Of a stretch of 46,833 nt of DNA, positions 28,634-37,502 are shown in pieces. The notes under the pieces were generated by a model. It did not search any database, was not told where the DNA came from, and saw nothing but the letters and a program-made list of their open reading frames with translations. The stretch spans positions 1 through 46,833 of the forward strand of contig QHWT01000073.1 in assembly GCA_003222675.1 (NCBI GenBank), given 5' to 3'. Every line of letters begins with the position of its first letter. The stretch's first letter is position 1. The position numbers and the translations under genes were made by a program. The DNA is from Acidobacteriota bacterium (lineage in GTDB: Bacteria; Acidobacteriota; Vicinamibacteria; Vicinamibacterales; 2-12-FULL-66-21).

Positions 28634-30136
28634 CTAGTTCCCCCTGAACTGCAGCGCTTCCGCAACGTGATCGGCTGACACGCGCTCGACGGCATTCAGG
28701 TCGCCAATCGTACGGGCCACGCGCAGCACCCGATCGAATGCCCGTGCGGTGAGGCCCAGACGCTCAGAGGCGTGCTGGAGCAGTTGCCTGCCCTTTGCAT
28801 CCAACGCGCACGCTCGTCGCAGCGCTCGCGGCGCGAGTCGCGCGTTCAGCACGCCTCCGGTCTCTTCGCGCGCCGCCTGACGCGCCCGCGCCTGTTCGAC
28901 ACGCGACCGGATGGCCGACGTCGGCTCACCACCTTCGTCCGACGTCAGGTCTGAAGGCGGCAGCGCCGGTACGTCGACGGTGAGATCGATGCGATCGCGC
29001 AGCGGACCTGAGAGGCGCGACGCGTACCGATCCACCTGCTGCGGCGTGCAGCGGCACGCGCGCCGGGGATCGCCGACGTAGCCGCACGGGCACGGGTTCA
29101 TCGCGCCTATCAGCACGAAACTCGCAGGGAAGACTGACGCGCGCTGCGCGCGCGCGATGCGGACCAGGCCGTCCTCGAGCGGCTGGCGCAGCACCTCGAG
29201 CACCTGCCGGCTGAACTCCGGCATCTCGTCGAGGAACAGCACGCCGTGATGCGCGAGGCTGATCTCGCCAGGACGTGGAATTGGCCCGCCGCCCACGAGC
29301 GCGATGTCCGAGATCGTGTGGTGCGGTGCCCGGAACGGTCGCGCGCGCAGCAGGCCCGCGCCCGGCGGCAGAAGTCCCGCGACGGAATGGATCGAGGTGA
29401 CTTCGAGCGCTTCGTCGAACGTCAGCGGCGGTAGAATCCCCGCCGCCCGCCTCGCCATCATCGTCTTGCCGGAGCCCGGCGGTCCCGCGAGCAGCACGTT
29501 GTGCCCGCCTGCCGCGGCGATCTCGAGCGCGCGGCGCGCGGCGAATTGTCCGCGCACGTCACCGAAGTCGCCGTGCACCTGCTCGGTGACGTCTCCGTCG
29601 CGGTCAGCGGTCAGCGCGACCGGCCGCGGGTCGTTCAACGCCGCGACCGCTTCGCGCAGCGATCGCACAGGGTAGAAATCGAGACCGCTGACCACGGCTG
29701 CTTCGCGGCTGTTTGCCGCCGGAAGTACGAGGCCGCGAATCTGCCGCCGCCGTGCCGCGGCCGCAATCGGCAGCACCCCGCGCGCGGCCTGGATGCCCCC
29801 GTCCAGCGACAGCTCCCCCAGGACGAGCACCGTGTCCACGTTGCGCGTCGAGATTACGCCGCTGGCGGCAAGGACCCCGATTGCAATGGGGAGATCGAAC
29901 GAGGATCCCGCCTTGCGGACGTCCGCAGGCGCGAGGTTGACGGTGACGCGTGTAGGAGGGAATTCGTACCCGGAGTTGCGGACTGCGCTCTTGATGCGGT
30001 CTCGGCTCTCGCGGACGCTCGCATCCGGCAGACCGACAACGGTGAAGCCGGGTATCCCGAAGCTGACGTCCACTTCGATCGTGACGGGAGCGGCGTCGAT
30101 GCCGAACACCGCCGCCGAACACACGCAGGCAAGCAT
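28634..30136 (-). CDS. comM: YifB/ComM family Mg-chelatase-like AAA+ ATPase
   Basis: A 500-residue protein related to Mg-chelatase subunits. ComM proteins are hexameric helicases that promote branch migration during natural transformation. The N-terminal domain shows VTIEVDVSFGIPGFTVVGLP, SAVRNSGYEFPPTRVTVNLA and AGSSFDLPIAIGVLAASG. The AAA+ domain has Walker A GPPGSGKT (Lys224), FRAPHHTISD, GEISLAHHGVLFLDEMPEF (Walker B) and NPCPCGYVGD with ACRCTP, the cysteine pairs of the family. It ends LNAVERVSADHVAEALQFRG. All parts are intact. Together with the pilus operon further right it could serve DNA uptake, though no comEA or comEC is in the window. Confidence 0.93.
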   Translation of the reverse strand: MLACVCSAAVFGIDAAPVTIEVDVSFGIPGFTVVGLPDASVRESRDRIKSAVRNSGYEFPPTRVTVNLAPADVRKAGSSFDLPIAIGVLAASGVISTRNVDTVLVLGELSLDGGIQAARGVLPIAAAARRRQIRGLVLPAANSREAAVVSGLDFYPVRSLREAVAALNDPRPVALTADRDGDVTEQVHGDFGDVRGQFAARRALEIAAAGGHNVLLAGPPGSGKTMMARRAAGILPPLTFDEALEVTSIHSVAGLLPPGAGLLRARPFRAPHHTISDIALVGGGPIPRPGEISLAHHGVLFLDEMPEFSRQVLEVLRQPLEDGLVRIARAQRASVFPASFVLIGAMNPCPCGYVGDPRRACRCTPQQVDRYASRLSGPLRDRIDLTVDVPALPPSDLTSDEGGEPTSAIRSRVEQARARQAAREETGGVLNARLAPRALRRACALDAKGRQLLQHASERLGLTARAFDRVLRVARTIGDLNAVERVSADHVAEALQFRGN

Positions 30137-30187
30137 GCGCCGCTCGATTGCAAAGCGGCGCCCGACCTTCGGACAGCTCGAATTACA

Positions 30188-30222
30188 AAGAAAAACGGCG
30201 CCGGGATGGCCGGCGCCGTTTA
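30188..30222 (-). terminator. Rho-independent terminator after the transglycosylase gene
   Basis: On the minus strand AAACGGCGCCGG pairs perfectly over 12 bp with CCGGCGCCGTTT (30221-30210 with 30204-30193) around a 5-base loop and is followed by TTTTTCTTTG. It lies about 25 bases beyond the stop of the MltD-like gene (30247) and upstream of comM, so it separates the two. Confidence 0.9.
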
Positions 30223-30246
30223 GAACGTCGCAGTTTCTGCCGCGTA

Positions 30247-31974
30247 TCAGTGCGCGCGGCTAGCCAGAATCTTCAAACGCGCTCCCGGCGCGATCGTGTT
30301 CCCGCTCAGGCCGTTCCACGTCTTGATCCTGGCTACGGTCGTGTCGAACAACTGCGCGATCGAGAAGAGGGTGTCGCCCCGCCGGACGCGGTAAGTGATC
30401 TGCGTCACCTGCTGCGCCTTTGCCGCCGTCGGCGTTGCGGCGGACGAGGCGAGCGAGCGCGATGCTACCTCGGAAGGCACCGTGCGCTCGGTGCGTGCGG
30501 CGAGCAGGGTTGCCGGCGCGCGCGGAATGATCAGATCCTGACCCGGACGCAGCCGCGTCTTGACCGAAATGTTGTTCGCCTCGGCGACGTCGCTTCGCGA
30601 GACGGCGAATCGACGAGCAACCCCCAGCAGCGTCTCTCCCTTCCGGACGGTGTACCACTTCAGCGCCGTGAAGTCCGCGGGCGACGCTTCGGCGAGCCGG
30701 GCGTTCAGGCGTCCGGCCGTACCGACCGGCACCTTCACTTCGTACCGCGGATACTTGACGGGTGTCGTCCAGCGACGCAGTTCGGGATTGAGCGTCTGGA
30801 TCTCGTCGACCGTCGTGCCGGCCCATTCCGCGACGCGGCGCAGGTCGATCGCGCGCGGCACGTTGACCTTGTCGTACGCGATCGGATCGGTCTCGATGAC
30901 GGTGAACCCGTACTGCACCGGGTTGCGCGCGATAATCATCGCCGCGAAGATCATCGGCACGTACTCCCGTGTCTCGCGCGGCAGGAACTTCGACGTCGAC
31001 GCGAGATCCCAGAAGTCGTCGATGCCGGACCTCTTGATGGCGCGCTGCACGCGGCCGGGTCCGCCGTTATACGCGGCGAGCACCATGTTCCAGTCCCCGT
31101 CGAACATGCGGTTCAGCGTCTTCAGGTACTGGGCGGCCGCCAGCGTCGCCTTTTCCGGATCGGACCGCTCGTCGATGAACCAGTCGGTCTTCAGGCCGTG
31201 CTCCTGCGCCGTGGCTCGCATGAACTGCCATGGCCCCTTCGCGCTGGCCTTCGACAGCGCATTTGTCTTGAACGAGCTCTCGATGATCGGAATGTAGGCG
31301 AGATCCAGCGGGAGCCCTTCGGCGCGGAACACGTTCTGGATCATCGGCAGGTACTTCGCGCCGCGCTGCAGGCTGTCCTGGATGTAATCCCGCAGCCGCG
31401 TCTGGAAGACCTCGACGTACGACAGGACCTTCGAGTGCTGCGGAATGGGAATGTCGTGCGCCGTCGACTCGAGGTCTGCCGCGACCGCCGCCTTCGTCGA
31501 CGCGTCCGGCGGCAGCACCGGGAACGTGGTGGCGTTGGTCAGCAGTTCATCGATCGTAGCCGATTCGTACTTCTTCTCGGTGAACCCGTCGCCCTGCGCG
31601 AGCGCGGTGACCTCGTAAGCGTTGATCCGGTCGACGAGCCGATCGAAATGTTCGCGCAAGCGCGCATCGGTCCGAGCGCCATAAGGAGATTCGAGCAGGA
31701 CTTCCACCGCGCGATCGAACTCGACGCGGGCCGTTTCGAGGTGCCCCGCCTTCAGCTCACGCTCACCGGCCTCGAAATGCCGTTGCGAGGTGTCGATGAG
31801 CGACGCGATTGGATCGACGATCGGGACACTGCGGGCCGGCGCCGGGGCAGCGGATGGTGCGGGTCTGGTCGCCGCAACCTTGGGCTTTGAGTTCCCGCCG
31901 CACGCGGCGACGGTCACGCAAAGGCCGGCGGCAACCAGGATGGCAAACCCCGGACGCAAACTCCCATGAATCAT
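30247..31974 (-). CDS. mltD: MltD-like lytic transglycosylase lipoprotein with LysM domains
   Basis: A 575-residue lipoprotein that cleaves peptidoglycan glycan strands. The signal MIHGSLRPGFAILVAAGLCV ends in a lipobox VAA|CGG. A linker and helical part follow (HFEAGERELKAGHLETARVE). The SLT domain has ESSFKTNALSKASAKGPWQF with catalytic Glu232 and YNGGPGRVQRAIKRSG. Two LysM repeats lie at the C-terminus (YTVRKGETLLGVARRFAVSR and YRVRRGDTLFSIAQLFDTTV), for glycan binding. The ATG at 31974 follows AGGGAG at good spacing; longer open starts upstream add no signal. The gene ends in a strong terminator. Confidence 0.92.
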   Translation of the reverse strand: MIHGSLRPGFAILVAAGLCVTVAACGGNSKPKVAATRPAPSAAPAPARSVPIVDPIASLIDTSQRHFEAGERELKAGHLETARVEFDRAVEVLLESPYGARTDARLREHFDRLVDRINAYEVTALAQGDGFTEKKYESATIDELLTNATTFPVLPPDASTKAAVAADLESTAHDIPIPQHSKVLSYVEVFQTRLRDYIQDSLQRGAKYLPMIQNVFRAEGLPLDLAYIPIIESSFKTNALSKASAKGPWQFMRATAQEHGLKTDWFIDERSDPEKATLAAAQYLKTLNRMFDGDWNMVLAAYNGGPGRVQRAIKRSGIDDFWDLASTSKFLPRETREYVPMIFAAMIIARNPVQYGFTVIETDPIAYDKVNVPRAIDLRRVAEWAGTTVDEIQTLNPELRRWTTPVKYPRYEVKVPVGTAGRLNARLAEASPADFTALKWYTVRKGETLLGVARRFAVSRSDVAEANNISVKTRLRPGQDLIIPRAPATLLAARTERTVPSEVASRSLASSAATPTAAKAQQVTQITYRVRRGDTLFSIAQLFDTTVARIKTWNGLSGNTIAPGARLKILASRAH

Positions 31975-32361
31975 TCGGGGCGCTCCCTCTCTTGGGGCGG
32001 CCGTCTTATGCATGACGTCGCCGTCTTGCAAGGCCGTTGCCCTGTTGAGGTCGCCCCCCGGTACGGGGGGCGCCCATGGTCGACCTATCCAACGACTCAC
32101 CCGGGAATCGGCCGATGATCACCGCGCCAGTAGGTGGCGCTTCTTTCTGGTTGCTGGGGCAGTCAGCATAGCACCGCCGAGATCGCCGGTCAATCTAAAG
32201 GCAATAGACTCAACAATAAGATGGCTTCGGGCTGCCAGGCTTCCGGCCTTAGGAGCTTCAGGTTCAGCGCTTTGAGCCTCGGCGTTCCGAAGCCTGAAGC
32301 CCGAAGCCCGAAGCCTGAACCCCTAAGCCCGAAAGCCGGGAGCCTGAATCCCGCGAGAGGT
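31975..32361. repeat. Long spacer with GAAGCC word array
   Basis: No gene is supported here. The right part, about 32225-32352, is an array of words such as GAAGCCTGAAGCCCGAAGCC and GAAGCCTGAACCCCTAAGCC, with the related CCAGGCTTCCGGCCTTAGGA in the other sense at its left, so the array can fold on itself. The left part must contain the promoter of the transglycosylase gene (minus), but I cannot point to -10/-35 boxes. GGTCGCCCCCCGGTACGGGG holds a small palindrome (CCCCGTACCGGGG type). Confidence 0.55.
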
Positions 32362-34131
32362 TCACCGCCACGCCGCCTGCACGAACAGTCGATGCTGTTC
32401 GCCCAGGTCGCGCGCTGCAGGTGTCACGATAGAGCGCTCGCCGATTACGATTTTGCGCCCTTGTCGCATCGCTTGTCGTACGTCTTCTTCGCAAACGAAG
32501 TCCGCAGGCTTTTCAGTCGCGCCGCCATCTGGGGGGGCCGTTTTTACCTGACTCCCCGCTGGTGCCGGCGGCGCAGCGACGGGGGCTGAGGGCGCCACTG
32601 CCGCGGACGCGGCGGCCACCTTCGTCGGCCCATACCCTCGCGACGTGAGGAACTCGTCGATCCTGCGCGCGAGCGCCTCCGCGCTGATTCCGGCCGCTGC
32701 CGCGGGGCCCGCTGGCGGCCGTGGCAAGGGACGGCCCGAAGCGAGCGCCGGTTCAACCGACCGCGCGCGAACGGCCAGCGGCTTGGTTTCGTACGCAAGC
32801 CGCTTGATATTCAACAGGTGACGAGGCGAGATGTTGTCGGACGTGATGTTGCCGCCGTAGCCGCCACACCCGAGCGTCATTGCCGGATCCAGGCTCGTCG
32901 TCAATCCGATCGACCCCAGCGTCGTCGGCGTGTTGACCACGATGCGGAAGGCCGGCTTTTTCAAACCGAACTGCAGGATGATGTCGTCGTTGCGCGAGTG
33001 AATCGCCATCGTATGACCCATGCCGCCGTACCGCAGGATCTCGATGCAGCGCTGACAGCCTTCCTTCCAGTCGGCCACAACATAGAAGGAGAGCACGGGG
33101 CACAGCTTCTCGATCGACAACGGATAATCCCGCCCAACGCCTTTCAGCTCCGCGATCAGGACGCGCGTGTCTGCCGGAACGGTAATTCCGGACTGCTGCG
33201 CGACGTACGTTGCGGGCTTCCCGACGACGGCGGGGTTTGGCAGGCGCTGCGGCGTCACCAGCACGCGTGCGAGCGCTTCCTGCTCGGCGGGCGACAGGAA
33301 GTAGCCGCCGTTCTTGACGAATTCGCGCTTCACCTCCTCGACAACGGGTGCGTCCGCCACGACGGAGTTCTCCGATGAGCAGAGCAGGCCGTTGTCGAAT
33401 GTTTTTCCCGTGATGATGTCTCGCACCGCTTTCACCACGTCCGCCGACCGCTCGATAAAGGCGGGAGCGTTGCCGGGACCGACGCCGTAGGCCGGCTTAC
33501 CGGCGCTGTACGCGGCGCGGACAAGTCCCATTCCGCCAGTTGCGAGGATCACGGCGACCTCGCGCGCCTTCATCAATTCCTGTGTGCCTTCAAGCGTGAC
33601 GATCGTCATCCAGTTGATCGCGCCGTCGGGCGCCCCGGCGCGGCGCGCGGCGTCGTTCATGATTTCCGCCGAACGCGTGATGCACCGGACGGCGGACGGA
33701 TGCGGGCTGATGACGATCGGACAGCGCGCCTTCAAGGAAATGAGGATTTTGTAGATGGCGGTCGACGTCGGATTCGTCGACGGGACGATCGCGCAGACGA
33801 CCCCGAAGGGTTCCGCGATCTCGATCACCTTGCGATCCTCGAGGCGGTTCACGACGCCCACCGTCTTCATTGGCCGGATGAATTGGTAAACCGTCTCAGA
33901 CGAAAAGAGATTCTTCTGGACCTTGTCGGCGACGACGCCGAAGCCGGTCTCTTCCTGGGCAAGACGCGCGAGCGCCTCGGCATGCGGGGTCACGGCGGCA
34001 GCCATCGCGTCGACGATGGCATCGATTTGTTGCTGGGAGGATTCGGCGAGCGGGGCCGCGGCGGCTTTCGCGCGGCGCGCAAGCGCCCGCGCCTCTGCGA
34101 TCGAAGCCAGATCGCGGTCCGTCTGCGCCAT
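32362..34131 (-). CDS. Microcompartment-type acylating aldehyde dehydrogenase
   Basis: A 589-residue CoA-acylating aldehyde dehydrogenase of the EutE/PduP type, converting an aldehyde to acyl-CoA with NAD. EEGFGV-like text (QEETGFGVVADKVQKNLFSS), IAEPFGVVCAIVPSTNPTST, ATGGMGLVRAAYSAGKPAYG and DNGLLCSSENSVV with catalytic Cys251 are clear. The catalytic domain ends near residue 455 (about NIKRLAYETKPLA). An alanine/proline-rich linker and a C-terminal segment FVCEEDVRQAMRQGRKIVIG with VTPAARDLGEQ follow; this extra tail is probably for encapsulation or partner binding (inference). Its ATG follows the shell-protein stop with no gap (TAG|ATG). No alcohol dehydrogenase, phosphotransacylase or signature enzyme is nearby, so the substrate is unknown. 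Confidence 0.9.
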   Translation of the reverse strand: MAQTDRDLASIAEARALARRAKAAAAPLAESSQQQIDAIVDAMAAAVTPHAEALARLAQEETGFGVVADKVQKNLFSSETVYQFIRPMKTVGVVNRLEDRKVIEIAEPFGVVCAIVPSTNPTSTAIYKILISLKARCPIVISPHPSAVRCITRSAEIMNDAARRAGAPDGAINWMTIVTLEGTQELMKAREVAVILATGGMGLVRAAYSAGKPAYGVGPGNAPAFIERSADVVKAVRDIITGKTFDNGLLCSSENSVVADAPVVEEVKREFVKNGGYFLSPAEQEALARVLVTPQRLPNPAVVGKPATYVAQQSGITVPADTRVLIAELKGVGRDYPLSIEKLCPVLSFYVVADWKEGCQRCIEILRYGGMGHTMAIHSRNDDIILQFGLKKPAFRIVVNTPTTLGSIGLTTSLDPAMTLGCGGYGGNITSDNISPRHLLNIKRLAYETKPLAVRARSVEPALASGRPLPRPPAGPAAAAGISAEALARRIDEFLTSRGYGPTKVAAASAAVAPSAPVAAPPAPAGSQVKTAPPDGGATEKPADFVCEEDVRQAMRQGRKIVIGERSIVTPAARDLGEQHRLFVQAAWR

Positions 34132-34422
34132 CTACGCGCCCTTCGTCTCCTTCGGGGGCTTGGGCAGCACCTTCTCGACTTCCGCGTGCGGCCGCGGAAT
34201 GACGTGGACCGAGATCAACTCGCCGACGCGCCGCGCAGCGGCGGCGCCGGCGTCGGTCGCCGCCTTCACGGCGCCAACATCGCCGCGCACGAGAACCGTC
34301 ACATATCCGGCGCCGATGTATTCCTTGCCGACGAGCACCACGTTGGCCGCTTTCACCATCGCGTCGGCGGCTTCAACGGAGCCGATAAGACCCCGTGTTT
34401 CAATCATTCCGAGTGCGTCCAT
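34132..34422 (-). CDS. Bacterial microcompartment hexameric shell protein (BMC-H)
   Basis: A 96-residue single BMC-domain protein of the EutM/PduA/CsoS1 class: [60 protein letters not shown] and [18 protein letters not shown]. Six copies form a flat hexagon tile of the shell with a central pore. The ATG at 34422 is chosen over a TTG two codons upstream. It directly precedes the aldehyde dehydrogenase. No pentameric vertex protein (EutN/CcmL) or trimeric shell gene is in this window, so a closed shell would need genes elsewhere. Confidence 0.95.
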   Translation of the reverse strand: MDALGMIETRGLIGSVEAADAMVKAANVVLVGKEYIGAGYVTVLVRGDVGAVKAATDAGAAAARRVGELISVHVIPRPHAEVEKVLPKPPKETKGA

Positions 34423-34575
34423 CGGCAATTCGTAATATGCGGTTCGCGATCTGTGGTCTGGAGTTCGGGAGCGTGCTGTTTACCGGAGACTGCCCGCTGC
34501 AGACTTCTTTGGCGCCCACGCTAACATATTGCTGTACCTGTCACAACTGCGTTACCATCACGTTTTTCGACAACT
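34423..34575. other. Divergent spacer between shell protein and lipoprotein genes
   Basis: The left part has weak word repetition (GCGGTTCGCGATCTGTGGTC, CTGGAGTTCGGGAG, CTGCCCGCTGCAGAC). It must hold promoters for the microcompartment pair (minus) and the lipoprotein gene (plus). TTGCTGTACCTGTCAC and an AT-richer stretch at 34545-34575 lie just before the plus-strand start, but I cannot define a promoter securely. Confidence 0.3.
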
Positions 34576-35445
34576 ATGAACACTTCGGTCAGGGTTCCGC
34601 TCTGCGCGGCTGTGCTCATTGCGCTCGCGTTCGCGCCTGGTTGCAGCAGGAAACGGGACAACGAGCCAGCCGTCGCCACTCCCTCGCTCTCGCTCAGTAA
34701 GGATCGCGTTCCGATCGGGAGCGCCGTCACGCTCACATATAAATTTCAGGTGGCGCCCGGCGCGTCCTTCGATAAAAACTACTACGTCTTCGCCCATGTG
34801 CTCGATCCCGAAGGGGAGCAGATGTGGACTGACGATCATATGCCGCCTACGCCGACGACCAGCTGGAAGCCGGGGCAGACGATTGAGTACAAGCGCACGG
34901 TGTTCGTGCCGAACTATCCCTACATCGGTCCGGCAGTCATGCGCCTCGGGCTCTACGATCTCGCCAACGGCCGACGCCTCGTGCTGAACGCGGAAGAAGC
35001 GTCGCGCCGCGAATACGTCGTTGCGCGCTTTCAGGTGCTGCCGACGTCGGAGAACATCTTCCTCATGTACAAGGATGGGTGGCATCCGGCCGAGGTGGAC
35101 CCGAAGAACCCGACGACCGAATGGCAGTGGACGAAGAAGACCGGAACGCTCGCGTTCCGGAATCCGAAAAAGGACTGCACGCTGTACCTCGAGTACGACG
35201 CGCGGACCGACCTCTTCAATCCACCGCAGCGGGTGACGCTCAAGATCGGGGATCAACCGTTCGCGCAGTTCGCTGCCGATGCCAAGGGCCCGACGCTGAA
35301 GACGTTTCCCCTGACCGCCACGCAGCTCGGCACGGGCGACATGGTGAATCTGTCGATCGATATTGACCGCGCGTTCGCACCAGGCGGCGGCGACCCGCGT
35401 GAGCTCGGCATCAGGGTCTTCCACGCATACGTGGAGCCGAAGTAG
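34576..35445 (+). CDS. Lipoprotein of unknown function
   Basis: A 289-residue exported lipoprotein: signal MNTSVRVPLCAAVLIALAFA ending in APG|C. The mature protein is beta-rich with two apparent halves. The first (PSLSLSKDRVPIGSAVTLTY, YVFAHVLDPEGEQMWTDDHM, YKRTVFVPNYPYIGPAVMRL) resembles an immunoglobulin-like fold. The second (LYLEYDARTDLFNPPQRVTL, KTFPLTATQLGTGDMVNLSI) looks like a galactose-binding-type sandwich. This is a reading of the pattern, not a family match. Similar text occurs in proteins attached to glycosyltransferase or dolichol-type loci (memory, weak). It precedes the methyltransferase lipoprotein by 57 bases. Confidence 0.65.
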   Translation: MNTSVRVPLCAAVLIALAFAPGCSRKRDNEPAVATPSLSLSKDRVPIGSAVTLTYKFQVAPGASFDKNYYVFAHVLDPEGEQMWTDDHMPPTPTTSWKPGQTIEYKRTVFVPNYPYIGPAVMRLGLYDLANGRRLVLNAEEASRREYVVARFQVLPTSENIFLMYKDGWHPAEVDPKNPTTEWQWTKKTGTLAFRNPKKDCTLYLEYDARTDLFNPPQRVTLKIGDQPFAQFAADAKGPTLKTFPLTATQLGTGDMVNLSIDIDRAFAPGGGDPRELGIRVFHAYVEPK

Positions 35446-35502
35446 CGGTTGTCGGTTGACGGCTGTATCGGGCAGAACACTGTACGAAAGAGGCTCCGGG
35501 CC

Positions 35503-36534
35503 GTGGCGACTCGATTAGTCAGTCTGATAATCGTAATTCTGGGGCTGACTGCTTGCTCCAACAGAATGGCACGGACGGCGGACCGCCTCGTACCCGCTCG
35601 GGTACCGGACATCGGATTTGAGCCCACGTCTTACGCCGTTGCGGACGCGATGCTCAAGCTCGCACGCGTGAAACCTTCAGACGTCGTGTACGATCTCGGA
35701 TCCGGAGATGGTCGCATCGTAAACCTGGCCGCGCAGGTATACGGTGCGCGGGGGGTCGGTGTCGAGCTGCAGCCTTACCTGGTCGACATCTCGCGACGAG
35801 CGGCCCGTGAGAGTGGAGTGTCCGGGCGTGTCAGATTCATTGAAGGCGATTTGTTCAAGGCTGATATTTCGCGTGCGACTGTTGTGGCGCTGTATCTGTG
35901 GCCGTCGGTCAACAGCGCGCTCGAGGCGAAACTGAAGCGGGAGCTTCGACCTGGTACGCGGATCGTTTCGCACTCGTTCGACTTCAGCGACTGGATTCCT
36001 CAGGAGACGATTCAGACTGCCGATGGCACGAACGTGTTCCTGTGGACGGTCCCACGACGCCCCCGCCATAAGCCAGATATCGAGTTCGTTGCGACCCCTC
36101 AGGCTGTCGTGTATCAGATGTTTGAACTCGCAAGGGTGACCGCTGACGATGTCGTATACGATCTCGGGTCTGGAGACGGTCGTATACCCGTTCTCGCGGC
36201 GCAAAGGTATGGCGCTCGCGCGGTCGGCATCGAGCTCGACCCCACCCTCGTCGACACTTCTCGCCAGATTGCTCGCGACAACGATCTAGACGGCAAGGTC
36301 GTCTTCCACGAAGCGGACCTGTTCAGCGCAGACATTTCGGCGGCTACAGTCGTCACCTTATACCTCTCTGCACCGGTCAATGCGAGACTCGAGCGAAAGC
36401 TGAAGCGCGAGCTTCCGGCCGGCGCTCGGATCGTTTCGCACGCGTTTCCCATCGGTACTTGGGCACCCGAGAAGACGATCCACGCCGACGACGGCACCCC
36501 ACTGTTTCTATGGACGGTTCCGCCCCGACCGTGA
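35503..36534 (+). CDS. Lipoprotein with two tandem SAM-methyltransferase domains
   Basis: A 343-residue protein from a GTG start at 35503, preceded by AAAGAGG at 9 bases. The signal MATRLVSLIIVILGLTAC ends in a lipobox (LTA|C). Two homologous halves follow: each has a SAM loop VVYDLGSGDGRI, YGARGVGVEL or YGARAVGIEL, a LF.ADIS.ATVV segment, LYLWPSVN or LYLSAPVN, LKREL..G.RIVSH, and VFLWTVP or LFLWTVP. Methyltransferases of this short class are usually single and cytosolic; here two are fused and sent out with a lipid anchor, where SAM is not expected. The second copy lacks no obvious SAM-loop residue. Substrate unknown. Confidence 0.8.
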   Translation: MATRLVSLIIVILGLTACSNRMARTADRLVPARVPDIGFEPTSYAVADAMLKLARVKPSDVVYDLGSGDGRIVNLAAQVYGARGVGVELQPYLVDISRRAARESGVSGRVRFIEGDLFKADISRATVVALYLWPSVNSALEAKLKRELRPGTRIVSHSFDFSDWIPQETIQTADGTNVFLWTVPRRPRHKPDIEFVATPQAVVYQMFELARVTADDVVYDLGSGDGRIPVLAAQRYGARAVGIELDPTLVDTSRQIARDNDLDGKVVFHEADLFSADISAATVVTLYLSAPVNARLERKLKRELPAGARIVSHAFPIGTWAPEKTIHADDGTPLFLWTVPPRP

Positions 36535-36728
36535 ACCGTTGGCATACCCGGTCCTAGTAGGCAATGCCTGCAGGCGATCGGCCCGGACGAACGTAAAAGC
36601 GCCATCAGTCCCAACCAAGCGCTGCTGACCTGTATCGCGCCACGACAGCCCAGCAACATCTATATATAGCTGTGTTCGTAGTGATTCTGGACGCGCACCC
36701 CGACCAGGTGGTAGGATGCTGCGTCCCA
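36535..36728. other. Spacer without gene
   Basis: I see no gene here. An AT-rich TCTATATATAGC at about 36657-36668 stands 60 bases before the next ATG and could be part of a promoter, but without a matching -35 box this is only a suggestion. Confidence 0.25.
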
Positions 36729-37412
36729 ATGAAAGTGTGTCTTCCCGTTAAGCTAGCCGTCGCTACGTGTGTCCTCGTGGGCGCGAGCGTGTCGAGCGCG
36801 TCGGCGGAGATCGTGTTTCTCACGTCCGGCCGCACGTTATCGGTCAAAGGGCACCGGCAGGAGGGGGCATCCCTCGTGCTCAGCCTGCGTGCCGGCGGCG
36901 AGGTCACGTGCGATCAGACGCTGGTCGAGAAGATCGTGCCCGACGAGGTGCCGCATCCCGAGCCTCAGCCCGAACCGGATCCGGCGGCTGCACAGGAGGC
37001 GCTGAAGAGTCCGATAATCGACGTCAGGTCTCTGCTGGACTCGACACCGTATGGGCAGATCATCTCGGCGATGTCGGAGGCGCACGGCGTCGATCCCCTG
37101 CTCGTCCGCGCGTTGATCCAGGTCGAATCGAATTACAAACCGCGCGCGAAGTCGTCGAAGGGCGCCATGGGTCTGATGCAGCTGATGCCGCAGACCGCTC
37201 GCGAATACAACGTGCAAAACCCGTACGACCCGAAGGCAAACATCGAAGCCGGGATTAAGAAGCTGAAGTCGCTGATCGACAAGTGGGGCGTCGACCTCGC
37301 GCTCGCGGCCTACAACGCGGGCGAAGGTGCCGTCCAGCGTTTCAACGGCATTCCTCCTTACCGCGAAACCCGCGACTATGTGACGCGCATCCTCTTGCTT
37401 TGGCGCCCGTAG
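36729..37412 (+). CDS. Periplasmic lytic transglycosylase (SLT domain)
   Basis: A 227-residue exported protein. Signal LAVATCVLVGASVSSASA is followed by a short beta segment (EIVFLTSGRTLSVKGHRQEG) and a proline/glutamate linker (PHPEPQPEPDPAAAQ). The SLT domain has VRALIQVESNYKPRAKSSKG with catalytic Glu133, AMGLMQLMPQTAREY, ANIEAGIKKLKSLIDKWG and LALAAYNAGEGAVQRFNGIP. It cuts peptidoglycan, possibly to let the pilus/secretion complex encoded downstream cross the wall. The ATG at 36729 begins the signal sequence; upstream in-frame codons look non-coding. Confidence 0.9.
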   Translation: MKVCLPVKLAVATCVLVGASVSSASAEIVFLTSGRTLSVKGHRQEGASLVLSLRAGGEVTCDQTLVEKIVPDEVPHPEPQPEPDPAAAQEALKSPIIDVRSLLDSTPYGQIISAMSEAHGVDPLLVRALIQVESNYKPRAKSSKGAMGLMQLMPQTAREYNVQNPYDPKANIEAGIKKLKSLIDKWGVDLALAAYNAGEGAVQRFNGIPPYRETRDYVTRILLLWRP

Positions 37413-37419
37413 GGCATTG

Positions 37420-37475
37420 ATGGAGGGCGGGTCTTTAGGCCCGCCCGACACGGCGGGCCTGAAGACCCGGCCTAC
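37420..37475. repeat. REP-like hairpin pair before the pilus operon
   Basis: GGGCGGGTCTTTAGGCCCGC with its closing arm (37425-37446) forms one palindrome, and CGGGCCTGAAGACCCG (37454-37469) is a near-perfect inverse copy of its core. The core GGGTCTTTAG.CCCG is shared with the hairpin at 13120-13139, showing a dispersed family. It lies just after the transglycosylase stop. Confidence 0.7.
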
Positions 37476-37502
37476 CCAAGCCCAGCCAATGCACCCGCAA
37501 CT

